Part shown: positions 47,293-61,504 of the stretch, in pieces
Numbering within the stretch: position 1 is the stretch's first letter
Layout of the letters: the number at the start of each line of letters is the position of its first letter
Source of the DNA: Delphinus delphis
Lineage: Eukaryota > Chordata > Mammalia > Artiodactyla > Delphinidae
Length of the DNA stretch: 64,000 nt
Assembly: GCF_949987515.2 (NCBI RefSeq)
Contig: NW_027192651.1
Location: forward strand, 930,001 to 994,000
Direction of reading: 5' to 3'
The notes under the pieces: model-generated
Databases searched by the model: none
What the model saw: only the letters and a program-made list of their open reading frames with translations
What the model was told of the DNA's origin: nothing
Translations under genes and position numbers: made by a program

Positions 47293-48872
47293 TTGGCCAA
47301 AAAGGGCGTATGCGTTTTTTCCTGAATATATTCAGGAAAAAACGCATACGCACTTTTTGGCCAACCAAGCAAGCTTGCAAAGGAAATCTGCACTACAATG
47401 AAGTCTCACTTCCCCCCGGTCAAAAGGGCCATCTGAAAAAAGTGTAAAATCCAGAAAGGCAGGACAGGCCATGGAGAACTGGGAGCCTTGTTATGCTGAT
47501 GGGCGGGATGTAAATTGCCAACAACCACTCGGGAGAAGTGTATGGTGTTTCCCGAAACATCTAAAAAACAAAGCAACAGAACCTAGGGCACTTCCACTTA
47601 TGGTCCTATAGCTTAGGGAAATTAAAATCAAAAAGACACAGCCACCCCAAAGTTTGGAACGGCTCTGTTTACAAGAACCTCGTTTACAGTACAAGTTCAA
47701 CATCGCAGAAAGTGAAAAATGGATAAAGAAGTTGTGGTATTTACTTACAAAGCAATATCACTCAGCAATGAAATCTGTGTCATCAGGCCCTTAGCAGCAC
47801 AATGAGTGGATTCAGGTATGATGATTCTAACTGAAATAAGTCACACAGAAAAAGAAACATCATAAGATATCAATAATACACGGAATGGAAACTTGGCTAC
47901 ACAGGAACTGAATTACAGAACAGAACAGGGTCTCAAATTTAGAAAACCAACTTATGCTTGCTTAAGGCTAAAGGTGAGTTGGGATGCTGCATAAAACCAG
48001 AGATTGAAATGAGCACAGATAAAGTTCCTTAAGCCAAATATGGAATAGACAAGAGCTACTCCTTGCTCAACGAAATGGACTCAACACCCCATATTAAACG
48101 CCTAAGAATGTACCTGACCAGTAAGTGTCTTAAAACCTATGGATTGCTATGTCTCCAAAAGAGAATCAAGCGTGTGTACAGGGGCATAAACGCAGCACTG
48201 ATAGGATTGGAGAGGTTCGGTGAGCAAATGAAGACCCTTTGAAGTATTATTGCATGGTACCCATTACACGGGTCTCAACTCTCGAGGTTTAAGGTATTCT
48301 TCCTTCAGCTAAAACATGCATGTGGAACCCAGAGTATGATCAACCGTGTGAACGGGAGACGTGTTCAAATATGTCTCAGTTTTCCTCCCCTGGTACTCGG
48401 GTGCAACATTCCAGATGCTTTACTAACACTCTCCCTACTTGGAGAGTCAGTGCCTTTAACCTCCTGTTTGCCCCAGTTTGCAATTTCTGCGGAAGATGAA
48501 CAGGAATAGCGAGAACCAATGAGAGACTACCTGGAGGTGTCTGAACGGGCAAATTTAACTCTCATTTCCCACCAGGAAGAGGAATTAACCAAAGGCTCAG
48601 TGTGCCATGCTGGAACCACATTAGGGCCTGAAGGCATCCTGCGGTGTTGCGGCCAGCTCACAAGAAAGCGAGTTGAAGAAAGGAGCTCAGGGGCACTGTA
48701 ATTCACAAACCTGCAGAGTTATAAATGACAGCTATCGTCCAAAAATAGACTGAAGTAAGGCTGCCAAGAGGACTTGAAAGAGGGGCAGAATTGCAGGAAA
48801 CCGATTTCAGGAGGTAGACAGGAATTGCATTTCAAGCATAGGAAAAGAGGCAGAACGTCCACAGTGATGCAC
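47293..48872 (+). repeat. Monomer B15 (1,580 bp)
   Basis: One hairpin change (GCACTTTT). Class II, type y with CTCGAGG. Its end (48,825-48,872) carries the CATTTCAAGC and CCACAGTGATG variants otherwise seen only at the end of A8. Confidence 0.94.
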
Positions 48873-50451
48873 TTGGCTAAAAAGGGCGTATGGGTTTTTT
48901 CCCGAATATATTCAGGAAAAAACGCATACGCCCTTTTTGGCCAACCAAGCAAGCTTGCAAAGGAAATCTGCACTACAATGAAGTCTCACTTCCCCCCGGT
49001 CAAAAGGGCCATCTGAAAAAAGTGTAAAATCCAGAAAGGCAGGACAGGCCATGGAGAACTGGGAGCCTTGTTATGCTGATGGGCGGGATGTAAATTGCCA
49101 AAAGCCACTCCGGAGAAGTGTATGGTGTTTCCTGAAACATCTAAAAAACAAAGCAACAGAGCCTAGGGCACTTCCACTTATGGTCCTATAGCTTAGGGAA
49201 ATTAAAATCAAAAAGACACAGCCACCCCAAAGTTTGGGACGCCTCTGTTTACAAGAACCTCGTTTACCATACAAGTTCAATATCACAGAAAGTGAAAAAT
49301 GGATAAAGAAGTTGTGGTACTCATGTACAAAGCAATATCACTCAGCAATGAAATCTATGTCACCAGGCCCGTAGCAGCATAATGAGTAGATTCGGGTACG
49401 GTGATTCTAACTGAAATAAGTCACACAGAAAAAGAAACATCATAAGATATCAGTAATACACGGAATGTAAACTTGGCTACACAGGAACTGAATTACAGAA
49501 CAGAACAGGGTCTCAAATTTAGAAAACCAACTTATGCTTGCTTAAGGGGAAAGGTGAGTTGGGGTGCTGCATAAAACCAGAGATTGAAATGAGCACAGAT
49601 AAAGTTCCTTAAGCCAAATATGGAATAGACAAGAGCTACTCCTTGCTCAACGAAATGGACTCAACACCGCATATTAAACGCCTAAGAATGTACCTGACTA
49701 GTAAGTATCTTAAAACCTATGGATTGCTATGTCTCCGAAAGAGAATCAAGCATGTGTACAGGGGCATAAACGCAGCAGTGATAGGATTGGAGAGGTTCGT
49801 GAGCAAATGAAAACCCTTTGAAGTCATATTGCATGGTACCCATTCCACGGGTTTCAACTACCCAGGTTTTAGGTATTCTTCCTTCAGCTAAAACATGCAT
49901 GTGGAACCCAGAGTATGATCAACCATGTGATCGGGAGACGCGTTCAAATATATCTCAGTTTTCGTACCCTGGTACTCGGGTGCAACATTCCAGACGCTTT
50001 ACTAACACTCTCCCCACTTGGAGAGTCAGCGCCTTTAACCTCCTGTTTGGCACAGTTTGCAATTTCTGCGGAAGATGAACAGGAATAGCGAGAACCAATG
50101 AGAGGCTAGCTGGAGGTGTCTGGACGGGCAAATTTAACTCTCATTTCCCACCAGGAAGAGGAAATAACCAAAGGCTCAGCATGCCATACCGGAACCAGAT
50201 TAGGGCCTGAAGCCATCCTGCGGTGTTGCGGCCAGCTCAAAAGAAAGCGAGTTGAAGAAAGGAGCTCAGGGGCACTGTAATTCACAAACCTGCAGAGTTA
50301 TAAATGACAGCTATCGTCCAAAAATAGACTGAAGTAAGGCTGCCAAGAGGACTTGAAAGCGGGGCAGAATTGCAGGAAACCGATTTCAGGAGGTAGACTG
50401 GAATTGCATTGAAAGCATAGGAAAAGAGGCAGAACGTCCACAATGATGCAC
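48873..50451 (+). repeat. Monomer B16 (1,579 bp), class III
   Basis: Hairpin with three changes (TTGGCTA, GTATGGG, CCCGAAT). Class III (GGTACTCATGTACAAAG, about 49,315; TCACCAGGCCCG; ATTCGGGTACGG), the partner of A9. From about 49,440 it is standard, type x. Confidence 0.94.
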
Positions 50452-52030
50452 TTGGCCAAAAAGGGCGTATGCGTTTTTTCCTGAATATATTCAGGAAAAA
50501 ACGCATACGCACTTTTTGGCCAACCAAGCAAGCTTGCAAAGGAAATCTGCACTACAATGAAGTCTCACTTCCCCCCGGTCAAAAGGGCCATCTGAAAAAA
50601 ATGTAAAATCCAGAAAGGCAGGACAGGCCATGGAGAACTGGGAGCCTTGTTATGCTGATGGGCGGGATGTAAATTGCCAACAGACACTCGGGAGAAGTGT
50701 ATGGTGTTTCCTGAAACATCTAAAAAACAAAGCAACAGAACCTAGGGCACTTCCACTTATGGCCCTATAGCTTAGGGAAATTAAAATCAAAAAGACACAG
50801 CCACCCCAAAGTTTGGAACAGCTCTGTTTACAAGAAACTCATTTACAGTACAAGTTCAACATCGCAGAAAGTGAAAAATGGATAAAGAAGTTGTGGTATT
50901 CACTTACAAAGCAATATCACTCAGCAATGAAATCTGTGTCATCAGGCCCTTAGCAGCACAATGAGTGGATTCAGGTATGATGATTCTAACTGCAATAAGT
51001 CACACAGAAAAAGAAACATCATAAGATATCAGTAATACACGGAATGTAAACTTGGCTACACAGGAACTGAATTACAGAACAGAACAGGGTCTCAAATTTA
51101 GAAAACCAACTTATGCTTGCTTAATGGGAAAGGTGAGTTGGGGTGCTACATAAAACCAGAGATTGAAATGAGCACAGATAAAGTTCCTTAAGCCAAATAT
51201 GGAATAGACAAGAGCTACTCCTTGCTCAACGAAATGGACTCAACACCGCATATTAAACGCCTAAGAATGTACCTGACTAGTAAGTATCTTAAAACCTATG
51301 GATTGCTATGTCTCCGAAAGAGAATCAAGCATGTGTACAGGGGCATAAATGCAGCAGTGATAGGATTGGAGAGGTTCGTGAGCAAATGAAGACCCTTTGA
51401 AGTCATATTGCATGGTACCCATTCCACGGGTTTCAACTACCAAGGTGTAAGGTATTGTTCCTTCAGATAAAACATGCATGTGGAACCTAGAGTATGATCA
51501 ACCATGTGATTGGGAGACGTGTTCCAATATGTCTCAGTTTTCGTACCCTGGCACTCGGGTGCAACATTCCAGACGCTTTACTAACACTCTCCCCACTTGG
51601 AGAGTCAGTCCCTTTAACCTCCTGTTTGGCCCAGTTTGCAATTTCTGCGGAAGATGAACAGGAATAGCGAGAACCAATGAGAGGCTAGCTGGAGGTGTCT
51701 GGACGGGCAAATTTAACTCTCATTTCCCACCAGGAAGAGGAATTAACCAAAGGCTCAGCGTGCCGTGCCGGAACCAGATTAGGGCCTGAAGCCCTCCTGC
51801 GGTGTTGCGGCCAGGTCACAAGAAAGCGAGTTGAAGAAAGGAGCTCAGGGGCACTGTAATTCACAAACCTGCAGAGTTATAAATGACAGCTATCGTCCAA
51901 AAATAGACTGAAGTAAGGCTGCCAAGAGGACTTGAAAGCGGGGCAGAATTGCAGGAAACCGATTTCAGGAGGTAGACTGGAATTGCATTGAAAGCATAGG
52001 AAAAGAGGCAGAACGTCCACAATGATGCAC
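50452..52030 (+). repeat. Monomer B17 (1,579 bp)
   Basis: One hairpin change (GCACTTTT). Class II with GGAACAGCTC and ACAAGAAACTCATTTAC. Type x with a private CCAAGGTGTAAGGTATTG. Confidence 0.94.
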
Positions 52031-53607
52031 TTGGCCAAAAAGGGCGTATGCGTTTTTTCCTGAATATATTCAGGAAAAAACGCATACGCCCTTTTTGGCC
52101 AACCAAGCAAGCTTGCAAAGGAAATCTGCACTACAATGAAGTCTCACTTCCCCCTGGTCAAAAGGGCCATCTGAAAAAAGTGTAAAATCCAGAAAAGCAG
52201 GACAGGCCATGGAGAACTGGGAGCCTTGTTATGCTGATGGGCGGGATGTAAATTGCCAACAACCACTCGGGAGAAGTGTATGGTGTTTCCTGAAACATCT
52301 AAAAACAAAGCAACAGAGCCTAGGGCACTTCTGCTTATGGTCCTATAGCTTAGGGAAATTAAAATCAAAAAGACACAGCCACCCCAAATTTGGGACGCCT
52401 CCGTTTACAAGAACCTCGTTTACCGTACAAGTTCAATATCACAGAAAGTGAAAAATGGATAAAGAACTTGTGGTACTTACGTACAATGCAGTATCACTCA
52501 GCAATGAAATCTATGTCATCAGGCCCGTAGTAGCATAATGAGTGGATTCAGGTACGATGATTCTAACTGAAATAAGTCACACAGAAAAAGAAACATCATA
52601 AGATATCACTAATACACGGAATGTAAACTTGGCTACACAGGAACTGCATTCCAAAACAGAACAGGGTCTCATATTTAGAAAACCAACTTATGCTTGCTTA
52701 AGGGGAAAGGTGAGTTGGGGTGCTGCATAAAACCAGAGATTGAAATGAGCACAGATAAAGTTCCTTAAGCCAAATATGGAATAGACGAGAGCTACTCCTT
52801 GCTCAACGAAATGGACACAAAACCCCATATTAAACGCCTAAGAATGCACCTGACTAGTAAGTATCTTAAAACCTATGGATTGCTATGTCTCCGAAAGAGA
52901 ATCAAGCATGTGTACAAGGGCATAAAGGCAGCAGTGATAGGATTGGAGAGGTTCGTGAGCAAATGAAGACCCTTTGAAGTCATATTGCATGGTACCCATT
53001 CCACGGGTTTCAACTCTCCAGTTTTAAGGTATTCTTCCTTCAGCTAAAACATGCATTTGGATCCCAGAGTATGATCAACCATGTGAACGGGAGACGTGTT
53101 CAAATATGTCTCAGTTTTCCTCCCCTGGTACTCGGGTGCAACATTCCAGACGCTTTACTAACACTCTCCCCACTTGGAGAGTCAGTCCCTTTAACCTCCT
53201 GTTTGGCCCAGTTTGCAATTTCTGCGGAAGATGAACAGGAATAGCGAGAACCAATGAGAGGCTAGCTGGAGGTGTCTGGACGGGCAAATTTAACTCTCAT
53301 TTCCCACCAGGAAGAGGAATTAACCAAAGGCTCATCATGCCGTGCCAGAACCAGATTAGGGCCTGAAGGCATCCTGCGGTGTTGCGGCCAGGTCACAAGA
53401 AAGCGAGTTGAAGAAAGGAGCTCAGGGGCACTGTAATTCACAAACCTGCAGAGTTATAAATGACAGCTATCGTCCAAAAATAGACTGAAGTAAGGCTGCC
53501 AAGAGGACTTGAAAGCGGGGCAGAATTGCAGGAAACCGATTTCAGGAGGTAGACTGGAATTGCATTGAAAGCATAGGAAAAGAGGCAGAACGTCCACAAT
53601 GATGCAC
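52031..53607 (+). repeat. Monomer B18 (1,577 bp)
   Basis: Perfect hairpin. Class I with five-A run and CCCAAATTTGGG, type z. CTCATCATGCCGTGCCAG (53,330) is shared with B19 and the end of A1. Confidence 0.94.
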
Positions 53608-55185
53608 TTGGCCAAGAAGGGCGTATGCGTTTTTTCCTGAATATATTCAGGAAAAAACGCATACGCCCTTTTTGGCCAACCAAGCAAGCTTGCAAAGGAA
53701 ATCTGCACTACAATGAAGTCTCACTTCCCCCCGGTCAAAAGGGCCATCTGAAAAAAGTGTAAAATCCAGAAAGGCAGGACAGGCCATGGAGAACTGGGAG
53801 CCTTGTTATGCTGATGGGCGGGATGTAAATTGCCAACAACCACTTGGGAGAAGTGTATGGTGTTTCCTGAAACATCTAAAAACAAAGCAACAGAGCCTAG
53901 GGCACTTCCGCTTATGGTCCTATAGCTTAGGGAAATTAAAATCAAAAAGACACAGCCACCCCAAAGTTTGGGACGCCTCCGTTTACAAGAACCTCGTTTA
54001 CCGTACAAGTTCAATATCACAGAAAGTGAAAAATGGATAAAGAACTTGTGGTACTTACGTACAATGCAGTATCACTCAGCAATGAAATCTATGTCATCAG
54101 GCCCGTAGCAGCATAATGAGTGGATTCAGGTACGATGATTCTAACTGAAATAAGTCACACAGAAAAAGAAACATCATAAGATATCACTAATACACGGAAT
54201 GTAAACTTGGCTACACAGGAACTGCATTCCAAAACAGAACAGGGTCTCAAATTTAGAAAACCAACTTATGCTTGCTTAAGGGGAAAGGTGAGTTGGGGTG
54301 CTGCATAAAACCAGAGATTGAAATGAGCACAGATAAAGTTCCTTAAGCCAAATATGGAATAGACAAGAGCTACTCCTTGGTCAACGAAATGGACACAAAA
54401 CCCCATATTAAACGCCTAAGAATGCACCTGACTAGTAAGTATCTTAAAACCTATGGATTGCTATGTCTCCGAAAGAGAATCAAGCATGTGTACAGGGGCA
54501 TAAACGCAGCAGTGATAGGATTGGAGAGGTTCGTGAGCAAATGAAGACCCTTTGAAGTCATATTGCATGGTACCCATTCCACGGGTTTCAACTCTCCAGT
54601 TTTAAGGTATTCTTCCTTCAGCTAAAACATGCATGTGGAACCCAGAGTATGATCAACCATGTGAACGGGAGACGTGTTCAAATATGTCTCAGTTTTCCTC
54701 CCCTGGTACTCGGGTGCAACATTCCAGACGCTTTACTAACACTCTCCCGACTTGGAGAGTCAGTCCCTTTAACCTCCTGTTTGGCCCAGTTTGCAATTTC
54801 TGCGGAAGATGAACAGGAATAGCGAGAACCAATGAGAGGCTAGCTGGAGGTGTCTGGACGGGCAAATTTAACTCTCATTTCCCACCAGGAAGAGGAATTA
54901 ACCAAAGGCTCATCATGCCGTGCCAGAACCAGATTAGGGCCTGAAGGCATCCTGCGGTGTTGCGGCCAGCTCACAAGAAAGCGAGTTGAAGAAAGGAGCT
55001 CAGGGGCACTGTAATTCACAAACCTGCAGAGTTATAAATGACAGCTATCGTCCAAAAATAGACTGAAGTAAGGCTGCCAAGAGGACTTGAAAGCGGGGCA
55101 GAATTGCAGGAAACCGATTTCAGGAGGTAGACTGGAATTGCATTGAAAGCATAGGAAAAGAGGCAGAACGTCCACAATGATGCAC
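53608..55185 (+). repeat. Monomer B19 (1,578 bp)
   Basis: One hairpin change (CCAAGAAGG). Nearly identical to B18 in class (I, five-A, GACGCCTCCG) and type z, which indicates a tandem unit duplication. Confidence 0.94.
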
Positions 55186-56765
55186 TTGGCCAAAAAGGGC
55201 GTATGCGTTTTTTCCTGAATATATTCAGGAAAAAACGCATACGCCCCTTTTGGCCAACCAAGCAAGCTTGCAAAGGAAATCTGCACTACAATGAAGTCTC
55301 ACTTCCCCCTGGTCAAAAGGGCCATCTGAAAAAAGTGTAAAATCCAGAAAGGCAGGACAGGCCATGGAGAACTGGGAGCCTTGTTATGCTGATGGGCGGG
55401 ATGTAAATTGCCAACAACCACTCGGGAGAAGTGTATGGTGTTTCCTGAAACATCTAAAAAACAAAGCAACAGAACCTAGGGCACTTCCACTTATGGTCCT
55501 ATAGCTTAGGGAAATTAAAATCAAAAAGACACAGCCACCCCAAAGTTTGGAACGGCTCTGTTCACAAGAACCTCGTTTACAGTACAAGTTCAACATCGCA
55601 GAAAGTGAAAAATGGATAAAGAAGTTGTGGTATTTACTTACAAAGCAATATCACTCAGCAATGAAATCTGTGTCATCAGGCCCTTAGCAGCACAATGAGT
55701 GGATTCAGGTATGATGATTCTAACTGAAATAAGTCACACAGAAAAAGAAACATCATAAGATATCAGTAATACACGGAATGTAAACTTGGCTACACAGGAA
55801 CTGAATTACAGAACAGAACAGGGTCTCAAATTTAGAAAACCAACTTATTCTTGCTTAAGGGTAAAGGTGAGTTGGGGTGCTGCATAAAACCAGAGATTGA
55901 AATGAGCAGAGATAAAGTTCCTTAAGCCAAATATGGAATAGACAAGAGCTACTCCTTGCTCAACGAAATGGACTCAACACCGCATATTAAACGCCTAAGA
56001 ATGTACCTGACTAGTAAGTATCTTAAAACCTATGGATTGCTATGTCTCCGAAAGAGAATCAAGCATGTGTACAGGGGCATAAACGCAGCACTGATAGGAT
56101 TGGAGAGGTTCGGTGAGCAAATGAGGACCCTTTGAAGTCATATTGCATGGTACCCATTCCACGAGTTTCAACTACCCAGGTTTAAGGTATTCTTCCTTCA
56201 GCTAAAACATGCATGTGGAACCTAGAGTATGATCAACCATGTGATCAGGAGACGTGTTCAAATATGTCTCAGTTTTCCTCCCCTGGTACTCGGGTGCAAC
56301 ATTTCAGACGCTTTACTAACACTCTCCCCACTTGGAGAGTCAGCGCCTTTAACCTCCTGTTTGGCCCAGTTTGCAATTTCTGCGGAAGATGAACAGGAAT
56401 AGCGAGAACCAATGAGAGGCTAGCTGGAGGTGTCTGGACGGGCAAATTTAACTCTCATTTCCCACCAGGAACAGGAAATAACCAAAGGCTCAGCGTGCCA
56501 TACCGGAACCAGATTAGGGCCTGAAGCCATCCTGCGGTGTTGCGGCCAGCTCACAAGAAAGCGAGTTGAAGAAAGGAGCTAAGGGGCACTGTAATTCACA
56601 AACCTGCAGAGTTATAAATGACAGCTATCGTCCAAAAATAGACTGAAGTAAGGCTGCCAAGAGGACTTGAAAGTGGGGCAGAATTGCAGGAAACCGATTT
56701 CAGGAGGTAGACTGGAATTGCATTGAAAGCATAGGAAAAGAGGCAGAACGTCCACAATGATGCAC
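55186..56765 (+). repeat. Monomer B20 (1,580 bp)
   Basis: One hairpin change (GCCCCTTTTGG). Class II, type x with CCACGAGTTTC. It has CTTATTCTTGCTTAAGGG, GCAGCACTGATAGG, GATCAGGAG and CATTTCAG. From about 55,840 it matches B23. Confidence 0.94.
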
Positions 56766-58344
56766 TTGGCCAAAAAAGGCGTATGCGTTTTTTCCTGAAT
56801 ATATTCAGGAAAAAACGCATACGCCCTTTTTGGCCAACCAAGCAAGCTTGCAAAGGAAATCTGCACTACAATGAAGTCTCACTTCCCCCCGGTCAAAAGG
56901 GCCATCTGAAAAAAGTGTAAAATCCAGAAAGGCAGGACAGGCCATGGAGAACTGGGAGCCTTGTTATGCTGATGGGCGGGATGTAAATTGCCAACAACCA
57001 CTCGGGAGAAGTGTATGGTGTTTCCTGAAACATCTAATAAACAAAGCAACAGAACCTAGGGCACTTCCACTTATGGTCCTATAGCTTAGGGAAATTAAAA
57101 TCAAAAAGACACAGCCACCCCAAAGTTTGGAACAGCTCTGTTTACAAGAACCTCGTTTACAGTACAAGTTCAACATCGCAGAAAGTGAAAAATGGATAAA
57201 GAAGTTGTGGTATTTACTTACAAAGCAATATCACTCAGCAATGAAATCTGTGTCATCAGACCCTTAGCAGCACAATGAGTGGATTCAGGTATGATGATTC
57301 TAACTGAAGTAAGTCACACAGAAAAAGAAACATCATAAGATATCAGTAATACACGGAATGTAAACTTGGCTACACAGGAACTGAATTACAGAACAGAACA
57401 GGGTCTCAAATTTAGAAAACCAACTTATGCTTGCTTAAGGGGAAAGGTGAGTTGGGGTGCTGCATAAAACCAGAGATTGAAATGAGCACAGATAAAGTTC
57501 CTTAAGTCAAATATGGAATAGACAAGAGCTACTCCTTGCTCAACGAAATGGACCCAACACCGCATATTAAATGCCTAAGAATGTACCTGACTAGTAAGTA
57601 TCTTAAAACCTATGGATTGCTATGTCTCCGAAAGAGAATCAAGCATGTGTACAGGGGCATAAACGCAGCAGTGATAGGATTGGAGAGGTTCGGTGAGCAA
57701 ATGAAGACCCTTTGAAGTCATATTGCATGGTACCCATTACACGGGTCTTAACTCTCCAGGTTTAAGGTATTCTTCCTTCAGCTAAAACATGCATGTGGAA
57801 CCCAAGTATGATCAACCATGTAAACGGGAGACGTGTTCAAATATGTCTCAGTTTTCCTCCCCTGGTACTCGGGTGCAACATTCCAGACGCTTTACTAACA
57901 CTCTCCCCACTTGGAGAGTCAGCGCCTTTAACCTCCTGTTTGGCACAGTTTGCAATTTCTGCGGAAGATGAACAGGAATAGCGAGAACCAATGAGAGGCT
58001 AGCTGGAGGTGTCTGGACGGGCAAATTTAACTCTCATTTCCCACCAGGAAGAGGAAATAACCAAAGGCTCAGCGTGCCGTACCGGAACAAGATTAGGGCC
58101 TGAAGCCTTCCTGCGGTGTTGCGGCCAGGTCACAAGAAAGCGAGTTGAAGAAAGGAGCTCAGGGGCACTGTAATTCACAAACCTGCAGAGTTATAAATGA
58201 CAGCTATTGTCCAAAAATATACTGAAGTAAGGCTGCCAAGAGGACTTGAAAACGGGGCAGAATTGCAGGAAACCGATTTCAGGAGGTAGACTGGAATTGC
58301 ATTGAAAGCATAGGAAAAGAGGCAGAACGTCCACAATGATGCAC
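56766..58344 (+). repeat. Monomer B21 (1,579 bp)
   Basis: One hairpin change (AAAAAAGGCG). Class II, type y, with CATCTAATAAACAAAG and TTAAATGCC. Partner of B24 and A1. Confidence 0.94.
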
Positions 58345-59924
58345 TTGGCCAAAAAGGGCGTATGCGTTTTTTCCTGAATATATTCAGGAAAAAACGCATA
58401 CGCCCTTTTTGGCCAACCAAGCAAGCTTGCAAAGGAAATCTGCACTACAATGAAGTCTCACTTCCCCCCGGTCAAAAGGGCCATCTGAAAAAAGTGTAAA
58501 ATCCAGAAAGGCAGGACAGTCCATGGAGAACTGGGAGCCTTGTTATGCTGATGGGCGGGATGTAAATTGCCAACAGACACTCGGGAGAAGTGTATGGTGT
58601 TTCCTGAAACATCTAAAAAACAAAGCAACAGAGCCTAGGGCACTTCCACTTATGGTCCTATAGCTTAGGGAAATTAAAATCAAAAAGACACAGCCACCCC
58701 AAAGTTTGGAACGGCTCTGTTTACAAGAACCTCGTTTACAGTACAAGTTCAACATTGCAGAAAGTGAAAAATGGATAAAGAAGTTGTGGTATTTACTTAC
58801 AAAGCAATATCACTCAGCAATGAAATCTGTGTCATCAGGCCCTTAGCAGCACAATGAGTGGATTCAGGTATGATGATTCTAACTGAAATAAGTCACACAG
58901 AAAAAGAAACATCATAAGATATCAGTAATACACGGAATGTAAACTTGGCTACACAGGAACTGAATTACAGAACAGAACAGGGTCTCAAATTTAGAAAACC
59001 AACTTATTCTTGCTTAAGAGGAAAGGTGAGTTGGGGTGCTGCATAAAACCAGAGATTGAAATGAGCACAGATAAAGTTCCTTAAGCCAAATATGGAATAG
59101 ACAAGAGCTACTCCTTGCTCAACGAAATGGACTCAACACCCCATATTAAACGCCTAAGAATGTACCTGACTAGTAAGTATCTTAAAACCTATGGATTGCT
59201 ATGTCTCCGAAAGAGAATCAAGCATGTGTACAGGGGCATAAACGCAGCAGTGATAGGATTGGAGAGGTTCGGTGAGCAAATGAAGACCCTTTGAAGTCAT
59301 ATTGCATGGTACCCATTCCACGGGTTTCAACTACCCAGGTTTAAGGTATTCTTCCTTCAGCTAAAACATGCATGTGGAACCTAGAGTATGATCAACCATG
59401 TGATCGGGAGACGTGTTCAAATATGTCTCAGTTTTCCTCCCCTGGTACTCGGGTGGAACATTCCAGACGCTTTACTAACACTCTCCCCACTTGGAGAGTC
59501 AGTCCCTTTAACCTCCTGTTTGGCCCAGTTTGCAATTTCTGTGGAAGATGAACAGGAATAGCGAGAACCAATGAGAGGCTAGCTGGAGGTGTCTGGACGG
59601 GCAAATTTAACTCTCATTTCCCACCAGGAAGAGGAATTAACCAAAGGCTCAGCATGCCGTGCCGGAACCAGATTAGGGCCTGAAGCCATCCTGCGGTGTT
59701 GCCGCCAGGTCACAAGAAAGCGAGTTGAAGACAGGAGCTCAGGGGCACTGTAATTCACAAACCTGCAGAGTTATAAATGACAGCTATCGTCCAAAAATAG
59801 ACTGAAGTAAGGCTGCCAAGAGGACTTGAAAGCGGGGCAGAATTTCAGGAAACCGATTTCAGGAGGTAGACTGGAATTGCATTGAAAGCATAGGAAAAGA
59901 GGCAGAACGTCCACAATGATGCAC
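58345..59924 (+). repeat. Monomer B22 (1,580 bp)
   Basis: Perfect hairpin. Class II, type x. Carries GGACAGTCCATGG and AACATTGCAG, shared with B25, and the GGTGGAACATTCC/GTTGCCGCC set shared with A5. Confidence 0.94.
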
Positions 59925-61504
59925 TTGGCCAAAAAAGGCGTATGCGTTTTTTCCTGAATATATTCAGGAAAAAACGCATACGCCCTTTTTGGCCAACCAA
60001 GCAAGCTTGCAAAGGAAATCTGCACTACAATGAAGTCTCACTTCCCCCCGGTCAAAAGGGTCATCTGAAAAAAGTGTAAAATCCAGAAAGACAGGACAGG
60101 CCATGGAGAACTGGGAGCCTTGTTATGCTGATGGGCGGGATGTAAATTGCCAACAACCACTCGGGAGAAGTGTATGGTGTTTCCTGAAACATCTAAAAAA
60201 CAAAGCAACAGAACCTAGGGCACTTCCACTTATGGTCCTATAGCTTAGGGAAATTAAAATCAAAAAGACACAGCCACCCCAAAGTTTGGAACGGCTCTGT
60301 TTACAAGAACCTCGTTTACAGTACAAGTTCAACATCGCAGAAAGTGAAAAATGGATAAAGAAGTTGTGGTATTTACTTACAAAGCAATATCACTCAGCAA
60401 TGAAATCTGTGTCATCAGGCCCTTAGCAGCACAATGAGTGGATTCAGGTATGATGATTCTAACTGAAATAAGTCACACAGAAAAAGAAACATCATAAGAT
60501 ATCAGTAATACACGGAATGTAAACTTGGCTACACAGGAACTGAATTACAGAACAGAACAGGGTCTCAAATTTAGAAAACCAACTTATTCTTGCTTAAGGG
60601 TAAAGGTGAGTTGGGGTGCTGCATAAAACCAGAGATTGAAATGAGCACACATAAAGTTCCTTAAGCCAAATATGGAATAGACAAGAGCTACTCCTTGCTC
60701 AACGAAATGGACTCAACACCGCATATTAAACGCCTAAGAATGTACCTGACTAGTAAGTATCTTAAAACCTATGGATTGCTATGTCTCCGAAAGAGAATCA
60801 AGCATGTGTACAGGGGCATAAACGCAGCACTGATAGGATTGGAGAGGTTCGGTGAGCAAATGAAGACACTTTGAAGTCATATTGCATGGTACCCATTCCA
60901 CGAGTTTCAACTACCCAGGTTTAAGGTATTCTTCCTTCAGCTAAAACATGCATGTGGAACCTAGAGTATGATCAACCATGTGATCAGGAGACGTGTTCAA
61001 ATATGTCTCAGTTTTCCTCCCCTGGTACTCGGGTGCAACATTTCAGACGCTTTACTAACACTCTCCCCACTTGGAGAGTCAACGCCTTTAACCTCCTGTT
61101 TGGCCCAGTTTGCAATTTCTGTGGAAGATGAACAGGAATAGCGAGAACCAATGAGAGGCTAGCTGGAGGTGTCTGGACGGGCAAATTTAACTCTCATTTC
61201 CCACCAGGAAGAGGAAATAACCAAAGGCTCAGCGTGCCATACCGGAACCAGATTAGGGCCTGAAGCCATCCTGCGGTGTTGCGGCCAGCTCACAAGAAAG
61301 CGAGTTGAAGAAAGGAGCTAAGGGGCACTGTAATTCACAAACCTGCAGAGTTATAATTGACAGCTATCGTCCAATAATAGACTGAAGTAAGGCTGCCAAG
61401 AGGACTTGAAAGCGGGGCAGAATTGCAGGAAACCGATTTCAGGAGGTAGACTGGAATTGCATTGAAAGCATAGGAAAAGAGGCAGAACGTCCACAATGAT
61501 GCAC
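59925..61504 (+). repeat. Monomer B23 (1,580 bp)
   Basis: One hairpin change (AAAAAAGGCG). Class II. Its distal two thirds match B20. A private AGTCAACGCC lies near 61,077, and TTATAATTG near 61,351 breaks the TATA-like motif. Confidence 0.94.
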